Below are positions 16,958-25,328 of a stretch of DNA of 64,000 bases, in pieces. The position numbers and the translations under genes are program-made. The stretch comes from Acidobacteriota bacterium. Lineage in GTDB: Bacteria > Acidobacteriota > Vicinamibacteria > Vicinamibacterales > CAVVIG01. The notes beneath the pieces were generated by a model that saw only the letters and a program-made list of their open reading frames with translations, was not told where the DNA came from and searched no databases. The stretch lies in the NCBI GenBank assembly GCA_003222395.1, contig QHWB01000033.1:160394-224393 (forward strand), written 5' to 3'. Position 1 is the first letter of the stretch. Each line of letters opens with the position of its first letter.

Positions 16958-17535
16958 CGGACGCCGCGCTGGATCGCGAGATCGCGCGCGTGCTCGGCGT
17001 CGATCCATCGCCCGGGTTCGCCGCGCGCGTGCGCCAGCGGATCGCGAGCGAACCGCCGCCGGCAGGATGGCCAGCCGCGTGGATCGTCGCCGCCGCCGGC
17101 GCGCTGGCCGCCGTTGCGGTCGTGGTCCTCATCGCCTCCCGCCCGCCGCGGGCCGCGCCTGCGCCGGCGACCGCGGTGCCGCTGCAGGCGCGATCGATCG
17201 AGGGCGTCGGCATGTTGCCAGACACAGGTGGCGCGGCGCTTTCAGGAGCGCGTGGCGGAGCGGCGGCCCGGACCCGACACTTCGGTCGGTCCGTGCCTGC
17301 GGCGGTTGGGCAACGCGCGGGAACCGGCGAACCCGAGATCCTCATCGATCCGCGCGAGGCGCGGGCTATTCGCGCGTTCTTCGAAGGCGTCCGCGACGGC
17401 CGGATCGATCTGACGCCGCTCCTCGCAGTCGTTCCGTCTCACGGTGAACCCGAACCCGTCGGCGATATCCACATTGCCCCGATTGTGCTCGACCCCATCG
17501 GCACGCGGAGCGGGGCAGAAGGAGTGTTACGGTGA
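16930..17535 (+). CDS. Anti-sigma-like single-pass membrane protein
   Basis: 201 residues. The N-terminal cytoplasmic part contains DREIARVLGVDPSPGFAARVRQRIASEP, a motif common at the start of acidobacterial proteins encoded behind ECF sigma factors. One membrane helix (WPAAWIVAAAGALAAVAVVVLIA, about 44-66) follows, then a Pro/Ala-rich periplasmic part ending in a conserved-looking block (ILIDPREARAIRAFFEGVRDGRIDLTPLL; IHIAPIVLDPI). No zinc-binding HxxxCxxC motif is present, so the call rests on position and topology. It overlaps the sigma gene and, by 4 bases, the secreted protein downstream, so all three are coupled. Confidence 0.6.
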   Translation: MHDEQSAAMTDAALDREIARVLGVDPSPGFAARVRQRIASEPPPAGWPAAWIVAAAGALAAVAVVVLIASRPPRAAPAPATAVPLQARSIEGVGMLPDTGGAALSGARGGAAARTRHFGRSVPAAVGQRAGTGEPEILIDPREARAIRAFFEGVRDGRIDLTPLLAVVPSHGEPEPVGDIHIAPIVLDPIGTRSGAEGVLR

Positions 17536-18104
17536 CCAGACGAATTCAGGCGCTCACGCTTGCCTTGCTCGTCGTCGGCGCGTCGACCGGCGCCGCGCGC
17601 GCCCAGGAGAAGGCGGCTGACTCCACCGCCACGACGCCGCCGGTACCGCTCAAGCTGCAGGTCGTCATCTCGCGCTTCGAGGGCGAGAAGAAGATCAGCA
17701 GCATGCCCTACATGCTGTCGGTGAATGCCGGCCACGGCGGAAGCCTTCGCATGGGGACGAGAGTACCGATCGTGTCGACGAGCTTCACGCCGATTGCGAC
17801 CGGCGGCGCCGGCGTGAATCCGCTGACGTCGTACCAATACACCGACATCGGCACGAACATCGATTGCGGGACGGCCGTGATCAATGACGGGCGCTTCCGA
17901 GTCGACCTGACGATCGATGATTCCTCGGTCTATCCCGAGGATCAGGTACGGACGTCGAACACGGATCGGCCGTCCTTCCGGTCGTTTCGCGCGACGAATT
18001 CGATGGTGCTGAAGGACGGTCAGACGACGCAGTTCACGAGCGCCGTCGACAAAGTGACGGGCATCGTCACGAAGGTGGACGTGACACTGACCGTCGTGAA
18101 GTAA
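17532..18104 (+). CDS. Secreted protein resembling an isolated secretin core domain
   Basis: 190 residues with signal peptide 1-25 (ending ARAQ). The body has the order seen in the secretin beta-domain: a GTRVPIVSTSF-like VPxxS strand, then SYQYTDIGTNIDCGTAVINDGRFRVDLTIDDSSVY (compare YxxVGxxLxVxPxIxxDGxVxLxIxxexS), then SFRSFRATNSMVLKDGQTTQF (compare TxVxVxdGqT). There are no N-domains and it is too short to build a pore by itself. Inference: an envelope protein controlled by the ECF sigma factor of the same operon. The family assignment is by motif pattern only. Confidence 0.5.
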   Translation: MTRRIQALTLALLVVGASTGAARAQEKAADSTATTPPVPLKLQVVISRFEGEKKISSMPYMLSVNAGHGGSLRMGTRVPIVSTSFTPIATGGAGVNPLTSYQYTDIGTNIDCGTAVINDGRFRVDLTIDDSSVYPEDQVRTSNTDRPSFRSFRATNSMVLKDGQTTQFTSAVDKVTGIVTKVDVTLTVVK

Positions 18105-18111
18105 CGGGCGG

Positions 18112-19290
18112 CTACGCGACTTCGAAGAGGCCAGCGGCGCCCATGCCACCGCCGATGCACATCGTGACGACGACCTTCTTCGCGCGCCGGCGTCTGCCTT
18201 CGATGAGCGCGTGCCCGACGAGGCGGGCGCCGGACATCCCGTAGGGATGGCCGACCGCGATCGCGCCGCCGTTGACGTTGAGCCGATCGTCGGGGATGCC
18301 CAGGCGATCGCGGCAGTAGATGACCTGGACGGCGAACGCTTCGTTGAGTTCCCAGAGATCGATGTCGTCGATCTTCGTGCCTGTCTGCTTCAACAGCTTC
18401 GGCACGGCGAACACCGGACCGATGCCCATCTCGTTGGGCTCGCAGCCGGCAACGGCGAACCCGCGGAAGATGCCGAGCGGCTTCAGCCCTCTCGTCGCCG
18501 CCGCCTTGTCGCTCATGACGATGGCGACCGAGGCGCCGTCTGAAAACTGGCTGGCGTTGCCGGCGGCGATGACGCCCCCTTCGATCGCCGGCTTGATCTT
18601 CGCGACGCCTTCGAGCGTCGTGTCGGGGCGGATCCCTTCGTCCTGCGAGACCGTCACCTCCCGAACCGATTCAGCGGCCGTGTTCTTGTCGACCGCTTTC
18701 ATCTTCGTGGTCATCGGGACGATCTCGTCGTCGAACTTCCCCGCGGCCCGCGCGGCCGCGGCCCGCAGCTGACTGCACACGCCGTACTGGTCCTGCTGCT
18801 CGCGCGGGATAGCGTACTTCTTCGACACGTACTCCGCCGTCTGCAGCATCGGCCAATAGAGCTCCGGCTTGTGCTCGACGATCCAGTCTTCGTTCAGCAT
18901 GTGCGTGTTCATCTCGTTCTGCACGCACGAGATGGACTCGACTCCGCCCGCGGCGTAGACCTCGCCCTCGCCGCTCAGGACGCGCTGCGACGCGATCGCG
19001 ATCGTCTGCAGCCCCGAGGAGCAGAAGCGGTTGATCGTCATGCCGGAGGTCGTGACGGGACAGCCGGCGCGGATGGCGATCTGCCGCGCGATGTTGCGGC
19101 CGGTTGCGCCTTCCGGATTGGCGCAGCCGATCAACACGTCTTCGATCTCGGCGGGATCGAGCGCCGCGCGATCGAGCGCATGGCGGAGCGCGTGGCCGCC
19201 CATCGTGGCGCCGTGAGTGATATTGAAGGCGCCGCGCCAGCTTTTGCAGAGCGGCGTGCGCGCGGTGGAGACAATGACGGCATCAGGCAT
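18112..19290 (-). CDS. Thiolase (acetyl-CoA acyltransferase)
   Basis: 392 residues from ATG 19290. It catalyses thiolytic cleavage of 3-ketoacyl-CoA, or the reverse condensation. Nucleophile C90 lies in NRFCSSGLQ, the base histidine in [16 protein letters not shown] and the second cysteine in [13 protein letters not shown], all as in degradative thiolases. An ATG at 19299 is also possible, but the -10-like TAGAAT overlaps it and ends 7 bases before 19290, so a leaderless mRNA would begin with the later ATG. It is divergent from the CoA-transferase gene. It likely provides the last step of beta-oxidation for the acyl-CoA genes at 34-42 kb. Confidence 0.9.
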   Translation of the reverse strand: MPDAVIVSTARTPLCKSWRGAFNITHGATMGGHALRHALDRAALDPAEIEDVLIGCANPEGATGRNIARQIAIRAGCPVTTSGMTINRFCSSGLQTIAIASQRVLSGEGEVYAAGGVESISCVQNEMNTHMLNEDWIVEHKPELYWPMLQTAEYVSKKYAIPREQQDQYGVCSQLRAAAARAAGKFDDEIVPMTTKMKAVDKNTAAESVREVTVSQDEGIRPDTTLEGVAKIKPAIEGGVIAAGNASQFSDGASVAIVMSDKAAATRGLKPLGIFRGFAVAGCEPNEMGIGPVFAVPKLLKQTGTKIDDIDLWELNEAFAVQVIYCRDRLGIPDDRLNVNGGAIAVGHPYGMSGARLVGHALIEGRRRRAKKVVVTMCIGGGMGAAGLFEVA

Positions 19291-19297
19291 CAGAGCC

Positions 19298-19307
19298 ATT
19301 CTACAAT
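19298..19307. promoter_or_regulatory. Bidirectional -10 region
   Basis: The ten bases ATTCTACAAT contain TACAAT on the plus strand (8 bases before ATG 19316) and TAGAAT on the minus strand (7 bases before ATG 19290). No recognisable -35 or Shine-Dalgarno is present on either side, and any -35 would lie inside the opposite gene. Confidence 0.6.
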
Positions 19308-19315
19308 CTCCGCGC

Positions 19316-20503
19316 ATGTTCGCCCTCGACGATCTCGTCGTCCTCGATCTCTCGCATGCGCTCGCGGGTCCGTTTGCGTCGACCATGCTCGGGGACTACG
19401 GCGCGGAGGTCGTCAAGATCGAGCCGATCGCCGGCGAGATTTCGCGGTCGTGGGGACCGCCGTTCTACGGCCACGAGTCGGCCTACTTCGTCAATCTCAA
19501 TCGGAACAAGAAGAGCGTCGCGCTCGATCTGAAGCACCCGGAAGGGAAACGGACGTTTCTCCGCCTGGCGGAACGCGCCGACGTCGTCCTCGAGAACATG
19601 CGCGTCGGCACGGTGGCGAAGCTGGGCATCGACTACGGCGCCGTGCGGACGGTGCAGCCGCGCATCATTTTCTGTTCGATTTCCGGGTTCGGCCAGGACG
19701 GTCCCTATCGCGACCGCGCCGCGCTCGATCTCATCGTCCAGGCGGAAAGCGGCATGATCAGCGTCACCGGCGATCCGGGCAGCCACGGCGTGCGCGCGGG
19801 CGTGTCGATCGCCGATCTGACCGCGGGCATGTACGCCGCGTTCGGCATCATGGCGGCGCTGCACGCGCGGCAGAAAACGGGACGCGGGCAGTTTCTGGAC
19901 GTCTCGATGCTCGAAGGACAGCTCGGCATTCTGTCTGGGATGATCGGCGCGTATTTCGCGGACGGCGTCGTCCCGCAGCCGATGGGTACCGCGTACGGCA
20001 TGCTGCTGCCCTACCAGACGTTCCACACGCGAACGCGGGACATCGCGATCGGCGTCGGCAGCGACAAGCTGTGGAAGACGTTTTGTCCGCTCATCGGGCT
20101 CCCGCAGTTGACCGACGATCCGCGATACGCGACCAACGCGCAGCGCAACACCAACCGCCTGTCGCTCATCGCGGCGCTGCAGGAAGCGTTTCTGACGAGA
20201 ACCTACGAGGAGTGGGAGGCGATCCTGCTGCCGGCCGGCGTCCCGATGGGCGCCATCAACCGGATCGATCACGTCGTCGAGCACCCGCAGGTGGCGGCGC
20301 GCGGCGCGCTCGTCGAGTGCGAGCATCCCGTGGCGGGACAAATCAGGATGGTGGGGCCTCCGGTGCGGATGTCAGAAACGCCAGGCGGTGTCCGCCGGCC
20401 CGCGCCGCTGGTCGGCGAGCATACCGAGAGCGTCCTGCGCGAGATGCTCGGCATGAAAGACGACGAGATCGCACGGCTGCGCCAATCGGGCGCGATTGGT
20501 TGA
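19316..20503 (+). CDS. CaiB/BaiF family CoA-transferase
   Basis: 395 residues. N-terminal [34 protein letters not shown] is the family hallmark (family III CoA-transferases), and a conserved aspartate appears in the [19 protein letters not shown] block. The enzyme moves CoA between carboxylic acids, activating a substrate without ATP. The start ATG (19316) lies 8 bases after TACAAT, without ribosome site, so it is probably leaderless. The gene is followed after 18 bases by an SDR gene and is divergent from the thiolase. Together they suggest activation and oxidation of an organic acid; the substrate is not identifiable. Confidence 0.9.
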   Translation: MFALDDLVVLDLSHALAGPFASTMLGDYGAEVVKIEPIAGEISRSWGPPFYGHESAYFVNLNRNKKSVALDLKHPEGKRTFLRLAERADVVLENMRVGTVAKLGIDYGAVRTVQPRIIFCSISGFGQDGPYRDRAALDLIVQAESGMISVTGDPGSHGVRAGVSIADLTAGMYAAFGIMAALHARQKTGRGQFLDVSMLEGQLGILSGMIGAYFADGVVPQPMGTAYGMLLPYQTFHTRTRDIAIGVGSDKLWKTFCPLIGLPQLTDDPRYATNAQRNTNRLSLIAALQEAFLTRTYEEWEAILLPAGVPMGAINRIDHVVEHPQVAARGALVECEHPVAGQIRMVGPPVRMSETPGGVRRPAPLVGEHTESVLREMLGMKDDEIARLRQSGAIG

Positions 20504-20521
20504 GAGAAAGGCGAGTGAGAC

Positions 20522-21319
20522 GTGAAGCTGCTTGACGGCCGCGTTGCGATCATTACCGGCGCGAGCAAGGGAATCGGCCGAGTGATGAGCCAGCTCTTCG
20601 CGCGGGAGGGGGCGAAGGTCGTCTGCGCCGCCCGGTCCGAGGCGCTCGTCAACGAGACCGCAACATTGATTAATAGCGCCGCCTCAATTAAGAGCGCCGG
20701 CGCGAGCGCAATCGCCGTCGTCGCTGACGCCGGAAGTGAAGCCGGGGCGAAGGCGATCGTGGACGCCGGGCTGCGGGCGTTCGATCGAATCGACACGCTG
20801 GTCAACAACGCCGGCGACGGCGGCCCGACGAAACCGGTTCAGGACTACACGGTCGACGACTGGTACTACACCGTCAACTCGTGCCTCACGAGCTCGTACC
20901 TGTGCATCCGCTTCGCGGTCCCGGCGATGATTGCGGCCGGTGGCGGCGCGATCGTCAATATCGCATCGATGGCGGGACGGCGAGGGCTGGCGTACCGGAT
21001 CGGCTACTGCTCGGCGAAGGCCGGACAGATCGGCATGACCTACGGTCTGGCGCTCGAGCTCGGACGCCACAACATCACCGTCAACGCGATCGCGCCGGGC
21101 GCAGTCGAAGGCGATCGCATCGACCGCGTGATCAAGGGTCAGGCGGAAGTGCGCGGCGTCGACGTCGAGCGGATGCGGCAGTCGTTCGTCGAGCGATCGC
21201 CGCTGCACCGCATGGCCACGGCCGAAGACATCTCGTCGCTGGCGGCGTTTCTCTGCAGCGGCCACGCGCGTAATATCAGCGGGCAATGCATACCGGTCAC
21301 TGCCGGTGAACCGGCATGA
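20522..21319 (+). CDS. Short-chain dehydrogenase/reductase
   Basis: 265 residues from GTG 20522, with AAAGG-like purines before it. NAD(P) motif TGASKGIG (14-21), NNAG at about 96-99, and the catalytic Ser and YCSAK motif (Y-x-x-x-K) in SMAGRRGLAYRIGYCSAKAG. An 18-base imperfect tandem duplication (about 20667-20703; ATTAATAGCGCCGCC then ATTAAGAGCGCCGGC) adds six residues (INSAAS/IKSAGAS) in the helix before the AVVADAG strand. It is probably co-transcribed with the CoA-transferase. The substrate is unknown; a hydroxyacyl-CoA or alcohol is likely from context. Confidence 0.85.
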   Translation: MKLLDGRVAIITGASKGIGRVMSQLFAREGAKVVCAARSEALVNETATLINSAASIKSAGASAIAVVADAGSEAGAKAIVDAGLRAFDRIDTLVNNAGDGGPTKPVQDYTVDDWYYTVNSCLTSSYLCIRFAVPAMIAAGGGAIVNIASMAGRRGLAYRIGYCSAKAGQIGMTYGLALELGRHNITVNAIAPGAVEGDRIDRVIKGQAEVRGVDVERMRQSFVERSPLHRMATAEDISSLAAFLCSGHARNISGQCIPVTAGEPA

Positions 21320-21323
21320 CCGA

Positions 21324-21408
21324 ATGTCACGAAGTTCACGAAGATACAAAGTTCTTTCACCAGCAGGACATCTTAGCGAATTCTTCGGTCTCGTGATTTC
21401 GTGTCTCG
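21324..21408. repeat. Inverted CACGAAG word repeat
   Basis: The left arm has CACGAAGTTCACGAAGAT words; the right arm has ATTCTTCGGTCTCGTGATTTCGTG. It sits in the convergent gap between the SDR and the cyclase-family gene and may form a terminator-like hairpin. Confidence 0.65.
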
Positions 21409-21439
21409 GGGGCCGCAAGGATAACGGCTCCGGGTGATT

Positions 21440-22378
21440 TCATTTGATTGCGAGCGGATTGATCGGCGATCCTACCGCTCCGGTGATCGGCAGCGGCGGA
21501 GCGACGAAGAAGAACTCGTACACGCCGTCGCGCGCGCAGTCCTCCGCCAGATCGTCGAGAAAGAAGATTTCGCCGATCGTCAATCCCATGTTCGGAATGC
21601 ACACCTGGTGGAGCGGCTGGAACGAATCGGCGATCTCGTTCGGCCGCACTTCCATGCCCCACGTGTCGCTCGCGACGGCCGCGATCTGATGCTGATGGAT
21701 CCAGTCGGCCGTGTGAAATGACAGCCCCGGCGCGTCGCCGCCCGCGTAGCTGCCCCAGCCGCCCCGGTCCTTGCAGAGCGTCATGTGACCGGTACGTACG
21801 AGCAACGCATCGCCCGACCGGATGGTCACGCGCTGCGCCGCCACCGCCGCATCGAGATCGCCGGCGCTGATCGCATAGCCAGGCTCCAGCCATTTCACGC
21901 CCTTCGCCCGCGGCATGTCGAGCAGCACGCCGCGCGCGGCGACGCCGCTGGCGACCTTGTCGATGCCATTGCGCTTCGCGCCGCGGCTCGAGACCTCGTT
22001 GGCGTCGTAGCCGTTGTACATGCGGCCGTCCTCGAAGCAGTGGCTCAGCGCGTCCCACTGTGTCGCGCACTGCAGCGGCATGATCACCATGTCGTCGCTG
22101 AAGCCGATGCCGCCGGGAAACCTGATCGCGCCGGTGGTGCAGTCGGGACCGGTGATCATCATGCGGTGGATCGGATTGAAGCGCCGCGGCTGATCGATCT
22201 GCGGTCCCTTCGCGTCGAACGGAATCGCAAGCGAGAAGACGGCGCCGCGCCTGACGAGCCGCGCCGCTTCGACGATCGCCTCGGGCGTGATGTAATTCAG
22301 CGTGCCGCGTTCGTCGTCCGGTCCCCATCTGCCCCAGTTTCTGCAGCGCTTACCGGTCTCGCGGATGATGTCGGACAT
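21440..22378 (-). CDS. Cyclase-family metal-dependent hydrolase (kynurenine formamidase-like)
   Basis: 312 residues. It belongs to the PF04199 cyclase family, metal-dependent amide or lactone hydrolases. The usual HxGTHxDxPxH metal motif appears in the subfamily form QCATQWDALSHCF, in which Trp follows ThrGln. Conserved SGDALLVRTGH and the C-terminal GLTIGEIFFLDDLAEDCARDGVYEFFFVAPPLPITGAVGSPINPLAI are also present. The substrate is unknown, probably a lactone or amide intermediate of aromatic or cyclic acid breakdown, as the subfamily is common beside SDR and CoA genes. TATGAT ends 8 bases before the ATG and no Shine-Dalgarno is seen, so it is probably leaderless. Confidence 0.8.
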   Translation of the reverse strand: MSDIIRETGKRCRNWGRWGPDDERGTLNYITPEAIVEAARLVRRGAVFSLAIPFDAKGPQIDQPRRFNPIHRMMITGPDCTTGAIRFPGGIGFSDDMVIMPLQCATQWDALSHCFEDGRMYNGYDANEVSSRGAKRNGIDKVASGVAARGVLLDMPRAKGVKWLEPGYAISAGDLDAAVAAQRVTIRSGDALLVRTGHMTLCKDRGGWGSYAGGDAPGLSFHTADWIHQHQIAAVASDTWGMEVRPNEIADSFQPLHQVCIPNMGLTIGEIFFLDDLAEDCARDGVYEFFFVAPPLPITGAVGSPINPLAIK

Positions 22379-22386
22379 GGTCGCGA

Positions 22387-22392
22387 ATCATA
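22387..22392 (-). promoter_or_regulatory. -10 hexamer of a leaderless-type promoter
   Basis: TATGAT on the minus strand is followed by 8 bases and then the ATG of the cyclase-family gene. It fits the TANNNT-N6..9-start pattern seen elsewhere in the window. Confidence 0.5.
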
Positions 22393-22498
22393 ACGCGCCG
22401 AGATCGAAGACCTCGTCCGGATCCTCGGCGCGGCGGGCCCGACCATTCGCTGATCGAGCCCGCAGCAAGCACGCAATCGAGCCTCACGGTGCCGAAGA

Positions 22499-24031
22499 CT
22501 ATCTCCTGAACACTTCGTAGACGGCGCCGTTCGACAGCGAGACGACGAACAGGTTGCCGTTCGGGCCGGTCTGCACGTCGGTCCCAACCCCGAAGTTCCG
22601 GCCGGCCAGCAGGCTCTCGCTCTCCGTGATGTCGAACTTCGCGTTGTTGTCGGCGACGCGGTCCTCGAGCCGCGGATCGTCGACGCCGATCTTGCGGCGA
22701 TTACCGGTCAGGTTGAATCGGAAGAGATACCCGTTTTCGAGCGTCGGGCGCGCCGCGCCGACGAAGAGATCGCCGTCGTACTGCGGGCCGAGCGCGCCGC
22801 CGCGCATGAAGCCGATGCCCGCGGGCGCAACGGCCCATCGCCAGCTGAATTCCGGTTCGCTGTAGTGCGCGCCCGGCAGCATGAACAGCCGCGATAACGC
22901 TTCCGCCTGCGTGTCGGCCAGGTTCGTCGGGGGCCAGCGAAGCTGTTGCAGGTTCTTCCCGCCGAATGTCGTCTCGATGCCCTTGAACTGGGCGATCCGA
23001 CTGGAGGGCCCGATGATCTGTATCCAGCCGGAGTTCAAACCCGCATCCACTCGCTCGATCTCGTCGAAGCTGTCGTCGCCGTTCGTCTGGATCCAGAGCC
23101 CGCCCGACTTCGGATCGAACGCCATCCCGAAGGAGTTGCGGATGCCGTACGCGAAGACCTTTTTCACGTTCTCGCCCGCCTCGATCGCCCCGCGTGCGGC
23201 GATCGCCGCGCCGGCGCGGACGAAGGGATTGTCTGCCGGCGTCGTTCCGTCGTCATTCAGCCGCAGGATCACGCCGGTGAGGTGCGCATTGTCCGGTTCC
23301 GGTCCGCCGAACTGATCGTCGGCCGTCGGCGGCGTCGGACCGTGCTCGAGGTTCTGCATCCAGCCGCGCCGTCCGTTGTCGCCGATGATGATGTACAGCT
23401 TGCCGTCGGGTCCGAAGCGGATGACGCCGCCGTTGTGATTGCCGGCCGGTCCCTGCGCGCTGTCTCCCTGCCCGGGCGGAGCCGGAGCGCCGTCGTTCTG
23501 AAACGCGTGCAACATGATCAGATTGCGATCGAAGGTCAGCGTCGAACCATTCCACACGAAGCGGTCGACGCGATTGCCGCGCAGAGGTACTGCCAGAATG
23601 TTGTTGCTGTCCGGGCCGGGAACGGGCGGGTTGTCACAGCTCTCCTTGGTCGGTGAGAACGGATTCGCCGCCGGAGGCGGCGCAACGGTGCACGTCCAGT
23701 ACAGATACACGCCGGGGTTGGCCGGAAAATTCGGATGCAGCGCAATGCCCAGCAGTCCGCGCTCGGACGAGCCGTTCACCGCCAGATCGAGGACGGTCGA
23801 TTGAACAGCGCCGTTCACGACGCGCTGAACTTTGCCGGTTGTCTTCTCGAGCACGAGGATGTCGTTCGCGCCGAGAAATGCAAGGCTCGTTGGCTGATTG
23901 AGCCCTGACACGACGGTTCGCACGCCCAGGTGCGGATCGAGCATGCTCGGTGCTGGAGGCTGCGCGCCGATCCGGCCGCCGCTGGAGAGGGCCGCGCCCA
24001 CGACGAGCGCACTGCTGAACAGCTTTTTCAT
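22499..24031 (-). CDS. PQQ-dependent sugar dehydrogenase family protein
   Basis: 510 residues with signal peptide 1-23 (ending IGAQ). It is a six-bladed propeller of the glucose/sorbosone dehydrogenase family: GLNQPTSLAFLGANDILVLEKTTGKVQRV, SERGLLGIALHPNFPANPGVYLYWT, HNGGVIRFGPDGKLYIIIGDNG (His and Gly-Asp-Asn region near the PQQ and Ca sites), AYGIRNSFGMAFDP and GDLFVGAARP. It is expected to oxidise an aldose or related compound in the periplasm and pass electrons to the respiratory chain. PQQ biosynthesis genes are not in the window. GGAGAAG lies 6 bases before the ATG. A single-gene unit. Confidence 0.85.
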   Translation of the reverse strand: MKKLFSSALVVGAALSSGGRIGAQPPAPSMLDPHLGVRTVVSGLNQPTSLAFLGANDILVLEKTTGKVQRVVNGAVQSTVLDLAVNGSSERGLLGIALHPNFPANPGVYLYWTCTVAPPPAANPFSPTKESCDNPPVPGPDSNNILAVPLRGNRVDRFVWNGSTLTFDRNLIMLHAFQNDGAPAPPGQGDSAQGPAGNHNGGVIRFGPDGKLYIIIGDNGRRGWMQNLEHGPTPPTADDQFGGPEPDNAHLTGVILRLNDDGTTPADNPFVRAGAAIAARGAIEAGENVKKVFAYGIRNSFGMAFDPKSGGLWIQTNGDDSFDEIERVDAGLNSGWIQIIGPSSRIAQFKGIETTFGGKNLQQLRWPPTNLADTQAEALSRLFMLPGAHYSEPEFSWRWAVAPAGIGFMRGGALGPQYDGDLFVGAARPTLENGYLFRFNLTGNRRKIGVDDPRLEDRVADNNAKFDITESESLLAGRNFGVGTDVQTGPNGNLFVVSLSNGAVYEVFRR

Positions 24032-24196
24032 GTCTTCTCCTTTCAGCGAGACGTGAAGTTCTGGTTCACTGGACTGCGCCGAGGGGAATGTTCTCCCGGA
24101 ACATTCACCGCGTCGCCGCCATTTCAGCCGCGCGCCGCGCTCGAGTCAAGACTCCGTCATCACATAGGGTGCATGACCGCATAATCGAGGCTGCGC

Positions 24197-25183
24197 GTGA
24201 AAGCCGTCTTGTGCAGGACCTACGGTCCGCCTGAGTCGCTCGTCGTGGAAGAGGTGCCGTCGCCGCTGCCGCGCCAGGGCGAAGCCGTCATCTCGGTCAA
24301 GGCCGCCGGCGTGAACTTCCCCGACGTGCTGATCATCCAGAACAAGTACCAGGTGAAGCCGCCGCTGCCGTTCTCGCCCGGCAGCGAAGCGGCCGGCGTC
24401 GTCAAAGCGATCGGCGACGGCGTCGACCACGTGAAGATCGGCGATCGCGTGATGGCGATCACGGGGTACGGCGCGTTCGCCGAGGAGATCGCCGTCGACG
24501 CCGCGAGGCTGCTGCCGATCCCCGACGGCATGGACTTCACGACGGCGGCCGCGTTCGGTCTGACCTACGCGACCTCCGATCACGCACTGCGCGATCGCGG
24601 CGAGCTGAAAGCCGGCGAGACGCTGCTGGTGCTCGGCGCCGCCGGCGGCGTCGGCATCGCGGCCGTCGAGATCGGCAAGGCGCTCGGTGCGCGCGTCATC
24701 GCCTGCGCGTCGTCTCCGACCAAGCTCGCCGTCTGCCGGGCGCACGGCGCGGACGAGACGATCGACTACACGACCGAAGACATGCGCGAGCGAATCAAGG
24801 CGCTGACAGGCGGCCGCGGGCCTGATGTCATCTACGATCCGGTCGGGGGACCGTACACCGAGCCCGCGCTCCGCTCGATCGCGTGGCGCGGACGGCTGCT
24901 CGTCGTCGGCTTCGCGGCGGGCGAGATCCCGAGGATTCCGCTGAACCTGACGCTGCTCAAGGGATGCTCGATCGTCGGCGTCTACTGGGGCGAATTCTCG
25001 CGGCGCGAGCCGCAGCGCTTCGCCGAATCGATGCGGCAGCTCGCGCGCTGGTTCGCCAATGGCAGGTTGAAGCCGCACATCTCGTCCACGTTTCCGCTCG
25101 AGCGCGCTTCCGACGCGCTAGAGCTGATGGCGGAACGAAAGGTCGAAGGGAAGGTGGTGCTCACCGTCGATCGTAGGGATTAG
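24197..25183 (+). CDS. NAD(P)H:quinone oxidoreductase (zinc-free MDR family)
   Basis: 328 residues from GTG 24197. It is a medium-chain reductase without the catalytic or structural zinc cysteines. N-terminal MKAVLCRTYGPPESLVVEEV, then GVNFPDVLIIQNKYQ, GSEAAGVV and the Rossmann loop VLGAAGGVGIAAVEIGKALGARVIA. It ends ASDALELMAERKVEGKVVLTV as in QOR-type enzymes. It probably reduces quinones or enoyl compounds with NADPH. CATAAT lies 11 bases upstream of the start. It is followed by a 13-bp hairpin that probably terminates it. Confidence 0.85.
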   Translation: MKAVLCRTYGPPESLVVEEVPSPLPRQGEAVISVKAAGVNFPDVLIIQNKYQVKPPLPFSPGSEAAGVVKAIGDGVDHVKIGDRVMAITGYGAFAEEIAVDAARLLPIPDGMDFTTAAAFGLTYATSDHALRDRGELKAGETLLVLGAAGGVGIAAVEIGKALGARVIACASSPTKLAVCRAHGADETIDYTTEDMRERIKALTGGRGPDVIYDPVGGPYTEPALRSIAWRGRLLVVGFAAGEIPRIPLNLTLLKGCSIVGVYWGEFSRREPQRFAESMRQLARWFANGRLKPHISSTFPLERASDALELMAERKVEGKVVLTVDRRD

Positions 25184-25201
25184 GGACGCGCTTTCGCCGG
25201 G

Positions 25202-25230
25202 GTCCCCAGCGCGGCTGCCGCGCTGGGGAC
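25202..25230 (+). terminator. Strong 13-bp hairpin after quinone oxidoreductase
   Basis: GTCCCCAGCGCGG, loop CTG, then the exact reverse complement, 18 bases after the stop codon. There is no T-run. It may be a terminator or a REP-like palindrome. Confidence 0.55.
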
Positions 25231-25328
25231 GGGCGTGCGTTGCGGGCAAGGCAGGCATCAGCGCGCGAGGTGGGCCCCGCGCGAAAGTCAGATTAGAATT
25301 GCCGCGGCCACGGCCCCAGGAGGTTGTG

